Origin: JBKECA01 sp047973435
Lineage (GTDB): Bacteria; Planctomycetota; Planctomycetia; Planctomycetales; Planctomycetaceae
Assembly: GCA_047973435.1 (NCBI GenBank)
Contig: JBKECA010000238.1
Location: forward strand, 1 to 36,518
Reading direction: 5' to 3'
DNA length: 36,518 nucleotides
In this document: in pieces, positions 1 through 9,057 of the stretch
Numbering within the stretch: the stretch's first letter is position 1
Layout of the letters: each line of letters begins with the position of its first letter
Translations under genes and position numbers: made by a program
Notes under the pieces: model-generated
What the model saw: the letters and a program-made list of their open reading frames with translations, nothing else
What the model was told of the DNA's origin: nothing
Database searches by the model: none

Positions 1-54
1 GGAGCAGTCCGTCGAAGTTTGATCGCGAGATTCACGCACGAGAGGCTCGAAAGC

Positions 55-2295
55 ATGTCAGTCGAACTCGGTTCCGTCTCGTATCGGTCTAGAGTCGTAC
101 GTCGATCTGCAGGCGTCCTGGCAGTCGCATTGTTCCTCGGTGTGTCGCCGCCGGGCGTTCTTGCGACCGACGAGCCACCTGCCGCGATTGATTTCGAACG
201 TGACATTCAGCCGATTCTGACTCGTTTTGGCTGTAATTCCGGGCCTTGCCACGGCAAGCAGCGCGGACAAAATGGATTTCAGCTGTCGCTGCTGGGGTTT
301 GATTCCGAGTTTGATCATGCGGCGCTAACGAAGGAAGCTCAGGGACGGCGCGTGCGCGTCGCGCAGCCTGAGCAAAGCCTGTTGCTGCGAAAAGCGACCG
401 GTCTGCTCCCGCATGGAGGAGGTGTGCGCCTGCGGCCGGATGGCGAAGAAGCGAAGCTGCTGCTCGACTGGATCCGGCAGGGGGCCGCACGGAAAGTGCC
501 TGGCACGCCGAGTCTGGTGCGAGTCGATGTCTCGCCGATGGACCAGCAGCTGGCAGGTGGCGATGGCTTCGCACTCAAGGTGACAGCCCATTATTCCGAC
601 GGCAGCACTCGGGATGTGACGGGCCTGTCGACCTATCAGTCCAATGAGGCACCGATTGCGAGTGTCGACGAATCAGGACGGATCGAGTCGACCGGGGTCG
701 TTGGTGAAGCCGCGATTCTGGCCCGGTATGGCGGCGAGTTTGCCATCTGCAACGTATCGGTTCCCCGTGAGGGCCGGATGCCCTCGGAATACTATGCCCG
801 ACTGCCGCGTAACAACGACATTGATGACTACGTCTGGCAGGGACTCGAACGACTGGGGCTGACGGCTTCGGAACCTGCGCCCGAAACGAAGTTCTTGCGT
901 CGCGTCTACATCGACATCATCGGTCGCGTACCGACGGTCGACGAGGCGCGGGCCTTTCTCGACAGTCACGATGCCAGCAAACGGGAAGTGCTGGTCGATC
1001 GGTTGCTGGCGAGTCCGGAGTACGCCGAGCATTGGGCCAACAAGTGGGCAGACCTGCTGCGGCCGAATCCCTTTCGTGTCGGCATCAAGGCGGTGTTCAA
1101 TTACGACGCCTGGATACGCCAGGCGTTTCGACAGAACATGCCCTACGATCAATTTGCACGCGCGTTGCTGACAGGGCAGGGGAGCACGTTTCGGGACGGT
1201 CAAGTGACACTGTTTCGGGACCGCCGCGAACCAGATGAACTGGCGACGCTTGTCAGTCAGCTGTTCCTGGGAATCCGGCTGGAGTGCGCGAAGTGCCATC
1301 ACCATCCGTTCGAGGTCTATGGTCAGGAGGACTTTTACAGCTTCGCGGCCTACTTCGCGAAAGTCGGGAGGAAAGGGACCGGTCTCTCCCCCCCCATTTC
1401 CGGGTCGGAAGAGTTTGTCTTTGCGGGGACCAAGGGCGAGGTACGGCATCCACTGACGAACGAAGTGCTCGCGCCGCGACCGCTGTTTGGCGACGCCGCT
1501 GCCATTGAAGTCGGAGCCGACCCGCGACGCGTTCTGGCCGACTGGATTACCTCGCCCGCGAATCCCTACTTCGCGCAAACAATGGCCAACCGGATCTGGA
1601 CCGATCTGATGGGGCGCGGACTGGTCGAACCGGTGGATGACCTGCGGGCGACCAATCCGCCGGTAAATGCCCCCTTATTGACTGCGCTCGGTCGGGACTT
1701 CGCTGCCCAGGGCTATGACATCCAACAGCTCATTAAGCGGATTGTGTTATCACACGCGTACAGCCTCAGTTCTGTTCCGACCAAGGAGAATGTCGTCGAG
1801 ACGCGGTCGTATTCGCGACATTACCGGCAACGGCTGCGGGCGGAAGTGCTGTACGATTCCGTGCTCCGAATCACGGGGGCGGAGGGGAAGTTCGAGGCGA
1901 TGCCGCCGGAGACCGACGCGCGGCAGCTCTGGACGCATCGCATCAATTCCCTGTTTCTCGATGCTTTCGGACGTCCCGACCCGAATCAGGATCCGCCATG
2001 CGAGCGAATGAGCGATTCGACCGTGGTGCAGACACTGCATCTGATGAATTCCGACCAGCTGGCGGAAGCGATTACCGGAGATGCGGGCCGGGCGGCAAAG
2101 TTGGCCGCGAGCGACCGGTCGCCGGCACAGATCGTCGAGGAGCTGTATCTCTCGGTTTATTCCCGGCGTCCAACCGAAAAAGAGTTGAACATCGGTGCGG
2201 GTTTATACGAGAATGAAGGTGTGACCCGACGGCAGGCGACGGAAGACCTGCTGTGGGCACTCCTGAATACACCGGAATTCCTGTTTAAGGACTGA
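55..2295 (+). CDS. DUF1549/DUF1553 cytochrome-like exported protein with BIG2-like domain
   Basis: This is a planctomycete-type large exported protein of about 746 residues. I chose the ATG at 55 over the in-frame TTG at 19 because it puts a basic stretch and a hydrophobic segment (about residues 10-35) at the N-terminus, as in a signal peptide. A haem-type motif CNSGPCH (CX4CH) lies at about residues 60-66. A bacterial Ig-like (BIG2) region follows at about 155-235, then DUF1549 (about 255-440) with a second motif CAKCHHH near 411, then DUF1553 from about 490 to the end. Families of this kind are expanded in Planctomycetes and their biochemical role is not settled. A DUF1501 gene follows 93 bases later, the usual partner. 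Haem attachment is inferred from the motifs only. Confidence 0.9.
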   Translation: MSVELGSVSYRSRVVRRSAGVLAVALFLGVSPPGVLATDEPPAAIDFERDIQPILTRFGCNSGPCHGKQRGQNGFQLSLLGFDSEFDHAALTKEAQGRRVRVAQPEQSLLLRKATGLLPHGGGVRLRPDGEEAKLLLDWIRQGAARKVPGTPSLVRVDVSPMDQQLAGGDGFALKVTAHYSDGSTRDVTGLSTYQSNEAPIASVDESGRIESTGVVGEAAILARYGGEFAICNVSVPREGRMPSEYYARLPRNNDIDDYVWQGLERLGLTASEPAPETKFLRRVYIDIIGRVPTVDEARAFLDSHDASKREVLVDRLLASPEYAEHWANKWADLLRPNPFRVGIKAVFNYDAWIRQAFRQNMPYDQFARALLTGQGSTFRDGQVTLFRDRREPDELATLVSQLFLGIRLECAKCHHHPFEVYGQEDFYSFAAYFAKVGRKGTGLSPPISGSEEFVFAGTKGEVRHPLTNEVLAPRPLFGDAAAIEVGADPRRVLADWITSPANPYFAQTMANRIWTDLMGRGLVEPVDDLRATNPPVNAPLLTALGRDFAAQGYDIQQLIKRIVLSHAYSLSSVPTKENVVETRSYSRHYRQRLRAEVLYDSVLRITGAEGKFEAMPPETDARQLWTHRINSLFLDAFGRPDPNQDPPCERMSDSTVVQTLHLMNSDQLAEAITGDAGRAAKLAASDRSPAQIVEELYLSVYSRRPTEKELNIGAGLYENEGVTRRQATEDLLWALLNTPEFLFKD

Positions 2296-2388
2296 ACGGT
2301 GTCCCCGCGTTCGGCTGGTTTGCGACAGGCGACCGGCTCCCTCCTGTGAAAATCTCCCGCCTCGATTTCCCTTCTACTGTTCTCGGCC

Positions 2389-3711
2389 ATGCGCTTGCAC
2401 CGAAATTGTCAGGGAGTCACACGTCGCAACTGTCTGCGGTTAGGACTTGGAGCAGCGCTGGGAGCGGGGCTGACCGACCTTCTCAAGCTGCGCAGCACGG
2501 CCGCCGGCGGATCGCGAGTTGCCGCCAAAAGCTGCATTCTTGTCTGGCTGGACGGTGGTCCGACACACTACGAGACGTTTGACCCGAAGCCGCTCGCGCC
2601 AACGGAAATTCGAGGAGAGTTTTTCCCGATCGACACCGCGATTCCCGGCGTGCAGTTTTCGGAACACCTGCCGCAGCTGGCGGCGATGGCCGACCAACTG
2701 GCGATCGTCCGCTCGATCCGGCATAACCAGGGGAATCACGGGGCGGGCAATCATTACATGATGACCGGGGCACCGCCGCGCATTCCGGTGGGGTGCGGCG
2801 CCTTTGTGAGTTTCCATCCGAGCCTGGGATCGGTGACGGCTCAGCAGCGCGGCAATCAACGCGGACTCCCCGCGTACTTCTCGATGCCGCAGATGTCTCG
2901 TTCCGGTGGACCCAACTTTCTTGGTGCCCAGTATGCCCCGTTCGTCGTGCCGAACGATCCGAACAGCACCAGCTTCCGGGTGCGAGACGTTGCATTGCCG
3001 AAGGGATTGGAGGCAGACCGCTTCGACCGGCGGCGATCACTTCGGACGCAGGTTGATCAGCTGCCACGCTTCAATGAAAAATCCGTCGGCGATCCGGCTT
3101 TGGCAGTGGATGGTTATGTGCAGCAAAGTTACGAATTGATGAATTCGGCAGAAGCTCAGGCGGCGCTGGATATTCATCAGGAGGACGCGGCGATACGTGA
3201 ACGATATGGACGCAACTCGTTCGGACAGCGAGCATTGCTGGCCCGGCGACTGGTCGAGGCGGGCGTTCCCTTCATTACGTTGTATGAAGGGGGCTGGGAC
3301 CATCACCGGGATCTGTTCAGTTCCTGCCGCAAGCGTCTGCCGCAGCTGGACAATACCATTGCCGCACTGATAGGCGACCTTGCGGAACGGGGCCTGCTGG
3401 ACGAAACGCTAGTCGTGGTTCTGGGTGAGTTTGGACGAACACCCAAGATCAACAGCGACGCCGGTCGCGATCACTGGTCCAATGCCATGTCGGTGTTGTT
3501 TGCCGGAGGACGCACGCCGGGGGGCGTCGTCGTGGGAGCGACCGATCCTCACGGCTATTCGGCGGTGGACCGGGTCTGCTCGCCGGAGAACTTCGCATCG
3601 ACGATCTACTCCAAGCTCGGTATCGATCCCCATACCGTGCTCTACACCCCGCAAGGACGTCCGGCGCACATTGTGAGTGACCCGGCCCCAATCCCCGAGC
3701 TGATGGGGTGA
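2389..3711 (+). CDS. DUF1501 domain protein, Tat-exported
   Basis: A 440-residue DUF1501 protein, a family related to the alkaline phosphatase/sulfatase fold. The N-terminus carries a twin-arginine-like signal, TRRNCLRLG at about residues 11-19, followed by a small-residue hydrophobic stretch, so export in folded form is likely. Family hallmarks visible are LVWLDGGPTHYETFDPK near the start of the mature protein, the HNQGNHGAGNHY segment near residue 115, and the C-terminal EFGRTPKIN...GRDHW segment with likely metal ligands. It follows the DUF1549/DUF1553 gene, and the next gene begins within a few bases to 66 bases of its stop, so the three are probably co-transcribed. The substrate is unknown. 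Confidence 0.9.
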   Translation: MRLHRNCQGVTRRNCLRLGLGAALGAGLTDLLKLRSTAAGGSRVAAKSCILVWLDGGPTHYETFDPKPLAPTEIRGEFFPIDTAIPGVQFSEHLPQLAAMADQLAIVRSIRHNQGNHGAGNHYMMTGAPPRIPVGCGAFVSFHPSLGSVTAQQRGNQRGLPAYFSMPQMSRSGGPNFLGAQYAPFVVPNDPNSTSFRVRDVALPKGLEADRFDRRRSLRTQVDQLPRFNEKSVGDPALAVDGYVQQSYELMNSAEAQAALDIHQEDAAIRERYGRNSFGQRALLARRLVEAGVPFITLYEGGWDHHRDLFSSCRKRLPQLDNTIAALIGDLAERGLLDETLVVVLGEFGRTPKINSDAGRDHWSNAMSVLFAGGRTPGGVVVGATDPHGYSAVDRVCSPENFASTIYSKLGIDPHTVLYTPQGRPAHIVSDPAPIPELMG

Positions 3712-3777
3712 GCGGTGGCGATTTGCATCAGCCAGAAATTTGAGCGACTGCGGGTCGCGGCGCGCGTGCGTCGCTCG

Positions 3778-5412
3778 ATGCACTTGCGAACGGAAAACCG
3801 ATGCAGACGAGTTTGTTTCGTTGCGGCTTGTCTGCTGCTGGTGTGTGCGCACGTGAGCATTGCTGCTCCGCCCAAAGTTACGAGTCTGTTTCCCGCCGGC
3901 GTCCAGCGCGGAACAGAACGCACACTGTCAGTCAAAGGCAAACTTGCCACTCGCCCCATTTCCGTCTGGTGTGATCGACCGGACATTGAGTGCAGCTTGG
4001 CGAATCAAAAGAGCGAACTGACGGTAAATGACCCCGCGGACGCAGCGCCGCGACTCGCCTCGATTCGCATGTTCAACACCGAAGGGACCAGTGAACTGTT
4101 TCCAATCGCAATCGGCTTGCTCGCGGAAATGGCGGAGACGGAACCGAACAACCGCGTCCACGAGGCGACCGTCGTTCCGACGCTGCCGATGACGGTCGAT
4201 GGCAACTTGCATAAGTCCAATGAAGTTGACATGTACGCGGTCTCCCTCGCAGCGGATCAGCAACTGGTGGTGGCGATCGAGTCACGCGATCCGCTCGGCG
4301 GGCCCGCGGATATGGTGGCCCAGCTTGTGTCGCCAGACGGATTCGTCGTGGCCCAGAACGACGACTATGCCGGCATGGACCCCTTGCTGACATATCAAGC
4401 CGGGGAGGCCGAGACCGTTTACGTCCGTCTGTTTGCGTTTCCGGCAACTCCGGACAGTTCGATTCGTTTTGTCGGCGGGGATGATTACGTATATCGAATG
4501 ACGCTCGCGTCCGGCCCGTTCCTCTCGCACGTTCTTACGACGGAGCTGGATTCTGGCACTCCTGGCAGGCAGGTACCCAGGGGATGGAATTTGACGGGTA
4601 ACGATGTCGACCTTGCGTCTACTCCAGGACTGCACTGGCTGCAGACGCAACGCCGCATTGCCGGCGTTGCAACGACTTCGGACGCAGCAGCAGACCGGCT
4701 GACGGAGACGGCTGTCCCGGACTGGTCGCAGGCGATTGTGGGAACGATCACTCAGCCCGGAAAGGTGGATCGCTTCCGATACACGGCGAAGAAGGGAACG
4801 ACGGTCATCTTCGAGGCGAAGGGGCCGGGGATCGGTTCAAGACTCGACCCGGTGCTCCAATTGGTCGATGCCAACGGGCGCTCACTGAAGGAAAGCGACG
4901 ATATTGCCAAGGACAATTTGGATGCTTCACTGGAATGGAAAGTTCCGGAAGACATGGACTGCTGGGTGACGGTGCGAGATCGTTTCGACCACGCAGGCGA
5001 TGACTATCTGTATCAACTGACAGTATCCAGCAAGACTCCGTGGATTGACTTGAACGTCGACGCCGATCAATTCGTCCTGTCTCGCCAGTCTCCGCTGGAA
5101 GTGACAGTTAAGGTCAATCGTCAGCATGGCGATGGCCGCACACTGTCGATTGCGGTTGCGGATTTGCCGCAGGGCGTAACTTGTCCGGCGGTCACTTCCG
5201 AGGCGAAGGGGGAAACGTCCAAGCAGGTAAAGTTGACGCTGACGGCAGGAGCAGCACCCGGTTTCAACGGGCCGATTCGTGTGGTGGGAGTTGTCGAGGG
5301 AGACAATGAACCTGCCGCGACGGCAACGGCCTCCACCCGGGTGCCGGGGCTGCGCACAACCTCACTATGGCTGACCATTCAGCCTCCGGACGCGACCGAG
5401 TCAAAGAAGTGA
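3778..5412 (+). CDS. exported protein with two PPC (pre-peptidase C-terminal) type domains
   Basis: The reading frame is open from a GTG at 3715, three bases after the DUF1501 stop. The ATG at 3778 gives a better signal peptide (basic residues, then CFVAACLLLVCAHVSIA), so I use it, for 544 residues. Two beta-rich PPC-type modules can be seen: about residues 120-220, starting at ETEPNNR and containing DMYAVSL and NDDYAGMDPLL, and about 320-417, with VDRFRYTAKKGT and LDPVLQLVDANG. No catalytic domain is visible, so the protein is probably a binding or structural partner of the two upstream gene products. PPC modules usually accompany secreted enzymes; here they stand alone. The function is unknown. 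Confidence 0.8.
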   Translation: MHLRTENRCRRVCFVAACLLLVCAHVSIAAPPKVTSLFPAGVQRGTERTLSVKGKLATRPISVWCDRPDIECSLANQKSELTVNDPADAAPRLASIRMFNTEGTSELFPIAIGLLAEMAETEPNNRVHEATVVPTLPMTVDGNLHKSNEVDMYAVSLAADQQLVVAIESRDPLGGPADMVAQLVSPDGFVVAQNDDYAGMDPLLTYQAGEAETVYVRLFAFPATPDSSIRFVGGDDYVYRMTLASGPFLSHVLTTELDSGTPGRQVPRGWNLTGNDVDLASTPGLHWLQTQRRIAGVATTSDAAADRLTETAVPDWSQAIVGTITQPGKVDRFRYTAKKGTTVIFEAKGPGIGSRLDPVLQLVDANGRSLKESDDIAKDNLDASLEWKVPEDMDCWVTVRDRFDHAGDDYLYQLTVSSKTPWIDLNVDADQFVLSRQSPLEVTVKVNRQHGDGRTLSIAVADLPQGVTCPAVTSEAKGETSKQVKLTLTAGAAPGFNGPIRVVGVVEGDNEPAATATASTRVPGLRTTSLWLTIQPPDATESKK

Positions 5413-5516
5413 CTCGCTGCTGACCGATGGCAGGCACTGAACCGTCTGTCGATCTTTGGACGCCTGATCAAATTCCCAGAAGTCACGCCTCGCCACTGAA
5501 TGTGCCGCGGGAGGTG

Positions 5517-7244
5517 TCATTTCTTGAAGGGCATTTGCTCGCGGAACCAGATGTCCATGTCGCTGGCCATCTCCGTCAGCCAGGGGAGCAGGTTCCAGCA
5601 GCCGTGTTTGGCGTCTTTGTAGACCTTCACTCCCGTCGTCACGCCGACGCTGGCGAATTTCTCGCGTGACGGGACGTTGCGTTCCGGCTTGTCCAGCTCA
5701 CCCACCAGGAACATGACCGGCGGGTCGTCCGCGGAAATGTGGACGCAGGCATCCGCCAGGCGGTACAGTTCGGGGGCTTCATCGATTCCCTTCCCGATAA
5801 ACTGGTTGCAGTAGGCCTTGTCCGGCGTCTTGCGGGATTGCTCGGCGACGCTGCCGGTCAGGATTTCCATCGGGCCCGCCATCACGATCGCGGCCTGAAG
5901 CTTCGACGAGACACCCGGGTTCCCGCCGTCCCCTTGCAACTCGGGAACATCGTGCGCGGTCGCCATCAGACCGACGAGATGTCCCCCCGCGGAGCCCCCG
6001 ACGGCGCCGATGCGGTTGGGGTCGATCCCGTACTTCGCCGCGTTCGCCCGCAGGAACCGAACGGCGGCGTTGCAGTCCTGAATCGCAGCCGGGAACTTCG
6101 CTTCGCCGCCGAGACGATATTCGATCGCGGCGGTGACGTAGCCTTTCTCGCCCAGCTCGATGGCCAGCGCACGGAACTTGGTCTTGTCCCCCTTCATCCA
6201 ACCGCCGCCGTGCACCAAGACAAGGCAGGGAGACGGGCCAGTGGCGCTGCGGGGGAGAAACAGGTCGAGGAGCAGCCGTCGGTCGCCGTAGCGGGCGTAC
6301 TCGACATCCAAATCCGCCTGCAGGCCGTTGGGGATGTCCGTCGAGGGGCGCGTGTCCCCTTTCGACGGCGGTGCGGCCGTGGAGGCGGGTTGCGGGGCGC
6401 GTCCGGAGATGTTCATTTTCTGGCGATACAGTCCGCCGAAGCCAGTGATGTACAACGTCTGCATGTCGCTGTTGCCAAACGCACAGTTGATCGGTCGCGT
6501 GGGGCAGGGGATCTTGTGCAGCAACTGGCCAGAGGGGGACCAGATCCAGATATCGGTTGCACCGGCACAGTAGACGTGGCCAGCCCGGTCGATCGTCATG
6601 CCGTCGGCACCGAGGGCTTCGCCATCGTCCATCTTGCACAGCAGCCGGCCGTTGGCGGTCTGGCCGGGGCTGGTGACATCGTAGGCCCAAATCTCCTTCG
6701 GCTTGTACGCCGCGACATACAGCGTCTTCTCATCCGGCGACAGCGTAATGCCGTTTGGCGTCGGAATCCCCTCGACGGCGGTCGTCACTTCACCGCTCGA
6801 ACGAACGTACGCCACCTGGCTTGCTCCGGTCAGCGTGACATAGATGCCCCCCGCGTTATCGACAACAAGATCGTTCGGCTTCATTGTCTTCGGATCGCTG
6901 AACGTCGCGAGCACCGATTTGGTCTTCCCGTCCAGCACCGCAATCTGCGCGTTGCCGTTGTCAGACAGGTACAGTCGTCCGTGATTGAAGCAGGTCGCAC
7001 TGATGCGCCCCGCGTCTTCGAGCGCCACGGTGACCTTCTTCGAGCCGGGCCAGAAGATATTCAGCTTGCCCCCTTTGACGTCGGGAAAATAGAGCTTGCC
7101 CGCGCCGTCCCACGCGGGTCCATCCGCCAGACCAAAGTCCGTCGCCAGCGTTTCCAGCGGCGAGCTTTCGTCCACCAGCGGCTCCGCAGCGAGGCCGGGT
7201 CCAGCGAGAGCGAACAGCAACAGCAGCGACGGGAGTTTCGTCAT
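5517..7244 (-). CDS. exported SMP-30/gluconolactonase-like domain fused to alpha/beta-hydrolase (esterase)
   Basis: A 575-residue two-domain enzyme. Residues 1-19 form a signal peptide (MTKLPSLLLLFALAGPGLA). Residues about 25-285 are an SMP-30/LRE-like beta-propeller, the fold of gluconolactonases and related sugar lactonases, with segments such as ADGPAWDGAG, PNDLVVDNAGGIY and PNGITLSPDEKTLYV. A low-complexity Pro/Ala/Ser/Thr linker of about 30 residues leads to an alpha/beta-hydrolase of the BD-FAE/esterase-lipase type. That domain has the oxyanion motif HGGGW near 343, the nucleophile motif GGSAGG near 415, a likely Asp in GELDK near 515 and a His in KHGCWN near 548. The fusion suggests two consecutive hydrolytic steps on one extracytoplasmic substrate. 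It lies 131 bases downstream of the KGSADH gene on the same strand. Confidence 0.88.
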   Translation of the reverse strand: MTKLPSLLLLFALAGPGLAAEPLVDESSPLETLATDFGLADGPAWDGAGKLYFPDVKGGKLNIFWPGSKKVTVALEDAGRISATCFNHGRLYLSDNGNAQIAVLDGKTKSVLATFSDPKTMKPNDLVVDNAGGIYVTLTGASQVAYVRSSGEVTTAVEGIPTPNGITLSPDEKTLYVAAYKPKEIWAYDVTSPGQTANGRLLCKMDDGEALGADGMTIDRAGHVYCAGATDIWIWSPSGQLLHKIPCPTRPINCAFGNSDMQTLYITGFGGLYRQKMNISGRAPQPASTAAPPSKGDTRPSTDIPNGLQADLDVEYARYGDRRLLLDLFLPRSATGPSPCLVLVHGGGWMKGDKTKFRALAIELGEKGYVTAAIEYRLGGEAKFPAAIQDCNAAVRFLRANAAKYGIDPNRIGAVGGSAGGHLVGLMATAHDVPELQGDGGNPGVSSKLQAAIVMAGPMEILTGSVAEQSRKTPDKAYCNQFIGKGIDEAPELYRLADACVHISADDPPVMFLVGELDKPERNVPSREKFASVGVTTGVKVYKDAKHGCWNLLPWLTEMASDMDIWFREQMPFKK

Positions 7245-7375
7245 AGCATCAACCTGAGCGTAAAGGATGACCGGGGTATGAGTCGTCAGTGGTTAGTTGT
7301 CAGTATTCAGTAGACGCAGACCGTACGATGCACTTGACGTGCCGATTGTTGAACCACTGACCACTGCCAACCCAC

Positions 7376-8953
7376 CTACACGCTGGCCTGCGACCATTGT
7401 CCGTCGATCAGTCTCCAGAGCTGGCCGGTGGGGTTCGCGTCCTGGAGCGCCGCCGGCAGTCGATGGGGACGGACGCCGTCGTAGCATTGCAACATTCCAA
7501 AGCGACGCATCGACGCAGGAATGCCGACGGATGTGAATCCCGGATGGCCAGTGGCGGGGAAGGGGCCACCGTGATTCATCGCTGGGCTGACCGCCACGCC
7601 GGTCGGCATTTTGTCGTTGAGCAGTCGGCCGACGCGCAGACGGAGCGGAGCAGCGATGCGGGTATAGAGATCGTCGTCGCTCCCCTGAGTGTCGGTGCAC
7701 AGGCAACCGGTCAGGTTGCCATCGAGTGCTTCCGCGATGGCGACGAGTTGGGCGTCATCCTTCGCCACCACGATCAGTGAGCAGTTGCCAAACGCCTCCT
7801 GCTGTAGCCCCAATGGATCGGCCAGAAAGGCGGCCCCCGAGGCCCGCAGCAGCGTGTTGGCGTAGCAGCAGCGGTCGGGATCGGCAGGCTGATTGCCAGT
7901 GAGCACTTCGGCCCCCGCCTGTTGCAGGGCAACAATCCCGGCCCGCAGATGCTGGGCAACGCCATCACTCAACAGCGTACCGACGGGAGCATGAGCAAAC
8001 TTCTGCGTGACCGCCGCAATGAACTGCTCCGCATCGTCGCCGGCCCGCAGTACTACCAGGCCGGGATTGGTGCAGAACTGTCCCGTCCCCATCAGGCAAC
8101 TGCCGGTGAATTCTTCGACCAGCGTCGCCGAACGTTCCCGCAGGGCACCCGGAAGAATGAAGACGGGGTTGATGCTGGAGAGTTCGAGATAGATCGGCTT
8201 GCCGACGCGATCCGCCGCGGACTTGAGATACAATCCCGCGCCGCGTGCGCCGGTGTAGCCCGTTGCGCCCAGCAGCGGATGTGCAACAAGCTTGGCCCCG
8301 TCTTCGTGGGTAGTGCGATAGATCAGCTGCACGAAGCCGGCCGGCATGTCGGTCGCCTGTGCGGCGGCGTGGGCGGCTTCGGCGAAGAGTCGCGTCGTGC
8401 CGGGATGCGAGCTGTGTCCCTTGGCGATGACCGGATTGCCCGCCGCGATCGCGGCCGCGAAGTCGCCGCCAGCGATGCTGTTGAATGCGAAGGGAAAGTT
8501 GTTCGGGCCGAAGACCGCCACCGGTCCAACCGGACCGAGGATGGAGCGAATGTTCGCCTTGGTGTCGAGCGTTGGCTGTGCCCACGATCCTTCGCGTGCA
8601 GCGGTAGCGGCCTGCCGAAGTTGATTGATCGTGCGGGGGAGTTCGGCCGTCTTCAGCCGTGGCTCGACCGGGAGTCCGGTCTCTTGATGAGCCGCGTCAA
8701 TCAGCGCGCCGGCGCGGGACTCGATTGCCGAGGCGTAGGATTCGAGGAAGTTGGCGAAGCGTTCCGCTGGCCAGCCACGAGTCTCACGAAACGCTCGATC
8801 AGACGCCTGCAGCGCGGCTTCAACTTCCTGCCAGGGGCTGACCGGGTAGTCACCTGGCAGCGGATGTTTCGACTGGGGGTCAACCGCCTGGAAGGTCTTG
8901 GTCCCCTGGGAGGGACGCCACTGTCCATCAATCAAGACAAGCTGAGAGCTCAT
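7376..8953 (-). CDS. alpha-ketoglutarate semialdehyde (2,5-dioxovalerate) dehydrogenase
   Basis: A 525-residue cytosolic NAD(P)-dependent aldehyde dehydrogenase. The family features are FGPNNFPFAFN, the cofactor-binding GNPVIAKGHSSHPGT, YTGARGAG, LELSSINPV in place of the usual LELGG segment, and the catalytic cysteine in GQFCTNPG at residue 294. The SSINP variant and the GHSSHPGT loop fit the KGSADH subgroup, which converts 2,5-dioxopentanoate to 2-oxoglutarate at the end of non-phosphorylating pentose and aldarate pathways. No signal peptide is seen and the ATG at 8953 is the natural start. The downstream SMP-30/esterase fusion on the same strand fits a sugar-acid pathway, but no dehydratase is present in the window. 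Confidence 0.88.
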   Translation of the reverse strand: MSSQLVLIDGQWRPSQGTKTFQAVDPQSKHPLPGDYPVSPWQEVEAALQASDRAFRETRGWPAERFANFLESYASAIESRAGALIDAAHQETGLPVEPRLKTAELPRTINQLRQAATAAREGSWAQPTLDTKANIRSILGPVGPVAVFGPNNFPFAFNSIAGGDFAAAIAAGNPVIAKGHSSHPGTTRLFAEAAHAAAQATDMPAGFVQLIYRTTHEDGAKLVAHPLLGATGYTGARGAGLYLKSAADRVGKPIYLELSSINPVFILPGALRERSATLVEEFTGSCLMGTGQFCTNPGLVVLRAGDDAEQFIAAVTQKFAHAPVGTLLSDGVAQHLRAGIVALQQAGAEVLTGNQPADPDRCCYANTLLRASGAAFLADPLGLQQEAFGNCSLIVVAKDDAQLVAIAEALDGNLTGCLCTDTQGSDDDLYTRIAAPLRLRVGRLLNDKMPTGVAVSPAMNHGGPFPATGHPGFTSVGIPASMRRFGMLQCYDGVRPHRLPAALQDANPTGQLWRLIDGQWSQASV

Positions 8954-9057
8954 GAGTCAATTCGCGTTAAGGATTTGCAAGAGGCGAAGTCCCGCGTCGG
9001 CCCGGTTGGCTTGGGACGGGGCGCAAGGTGAGAAGCAGCCGTTGCCGTCGGTCGCGA

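Noticed and set aside
5739..7313. A 524-residue open frame on the plus strand across the lactonase-esterase fusion
   Set aside because: It is antisense to a gene with complete catalytic motifs and is Arg/Gly/Val-rich without any domain; long antisense frames are common in GC-rich DNA.
7922..9031. A 369-residue plus-strand frame across the KGSADH gene
   Set aside because: It is antisense to a well-supported aldehyde dehydrogenase and shows no protein family feature.
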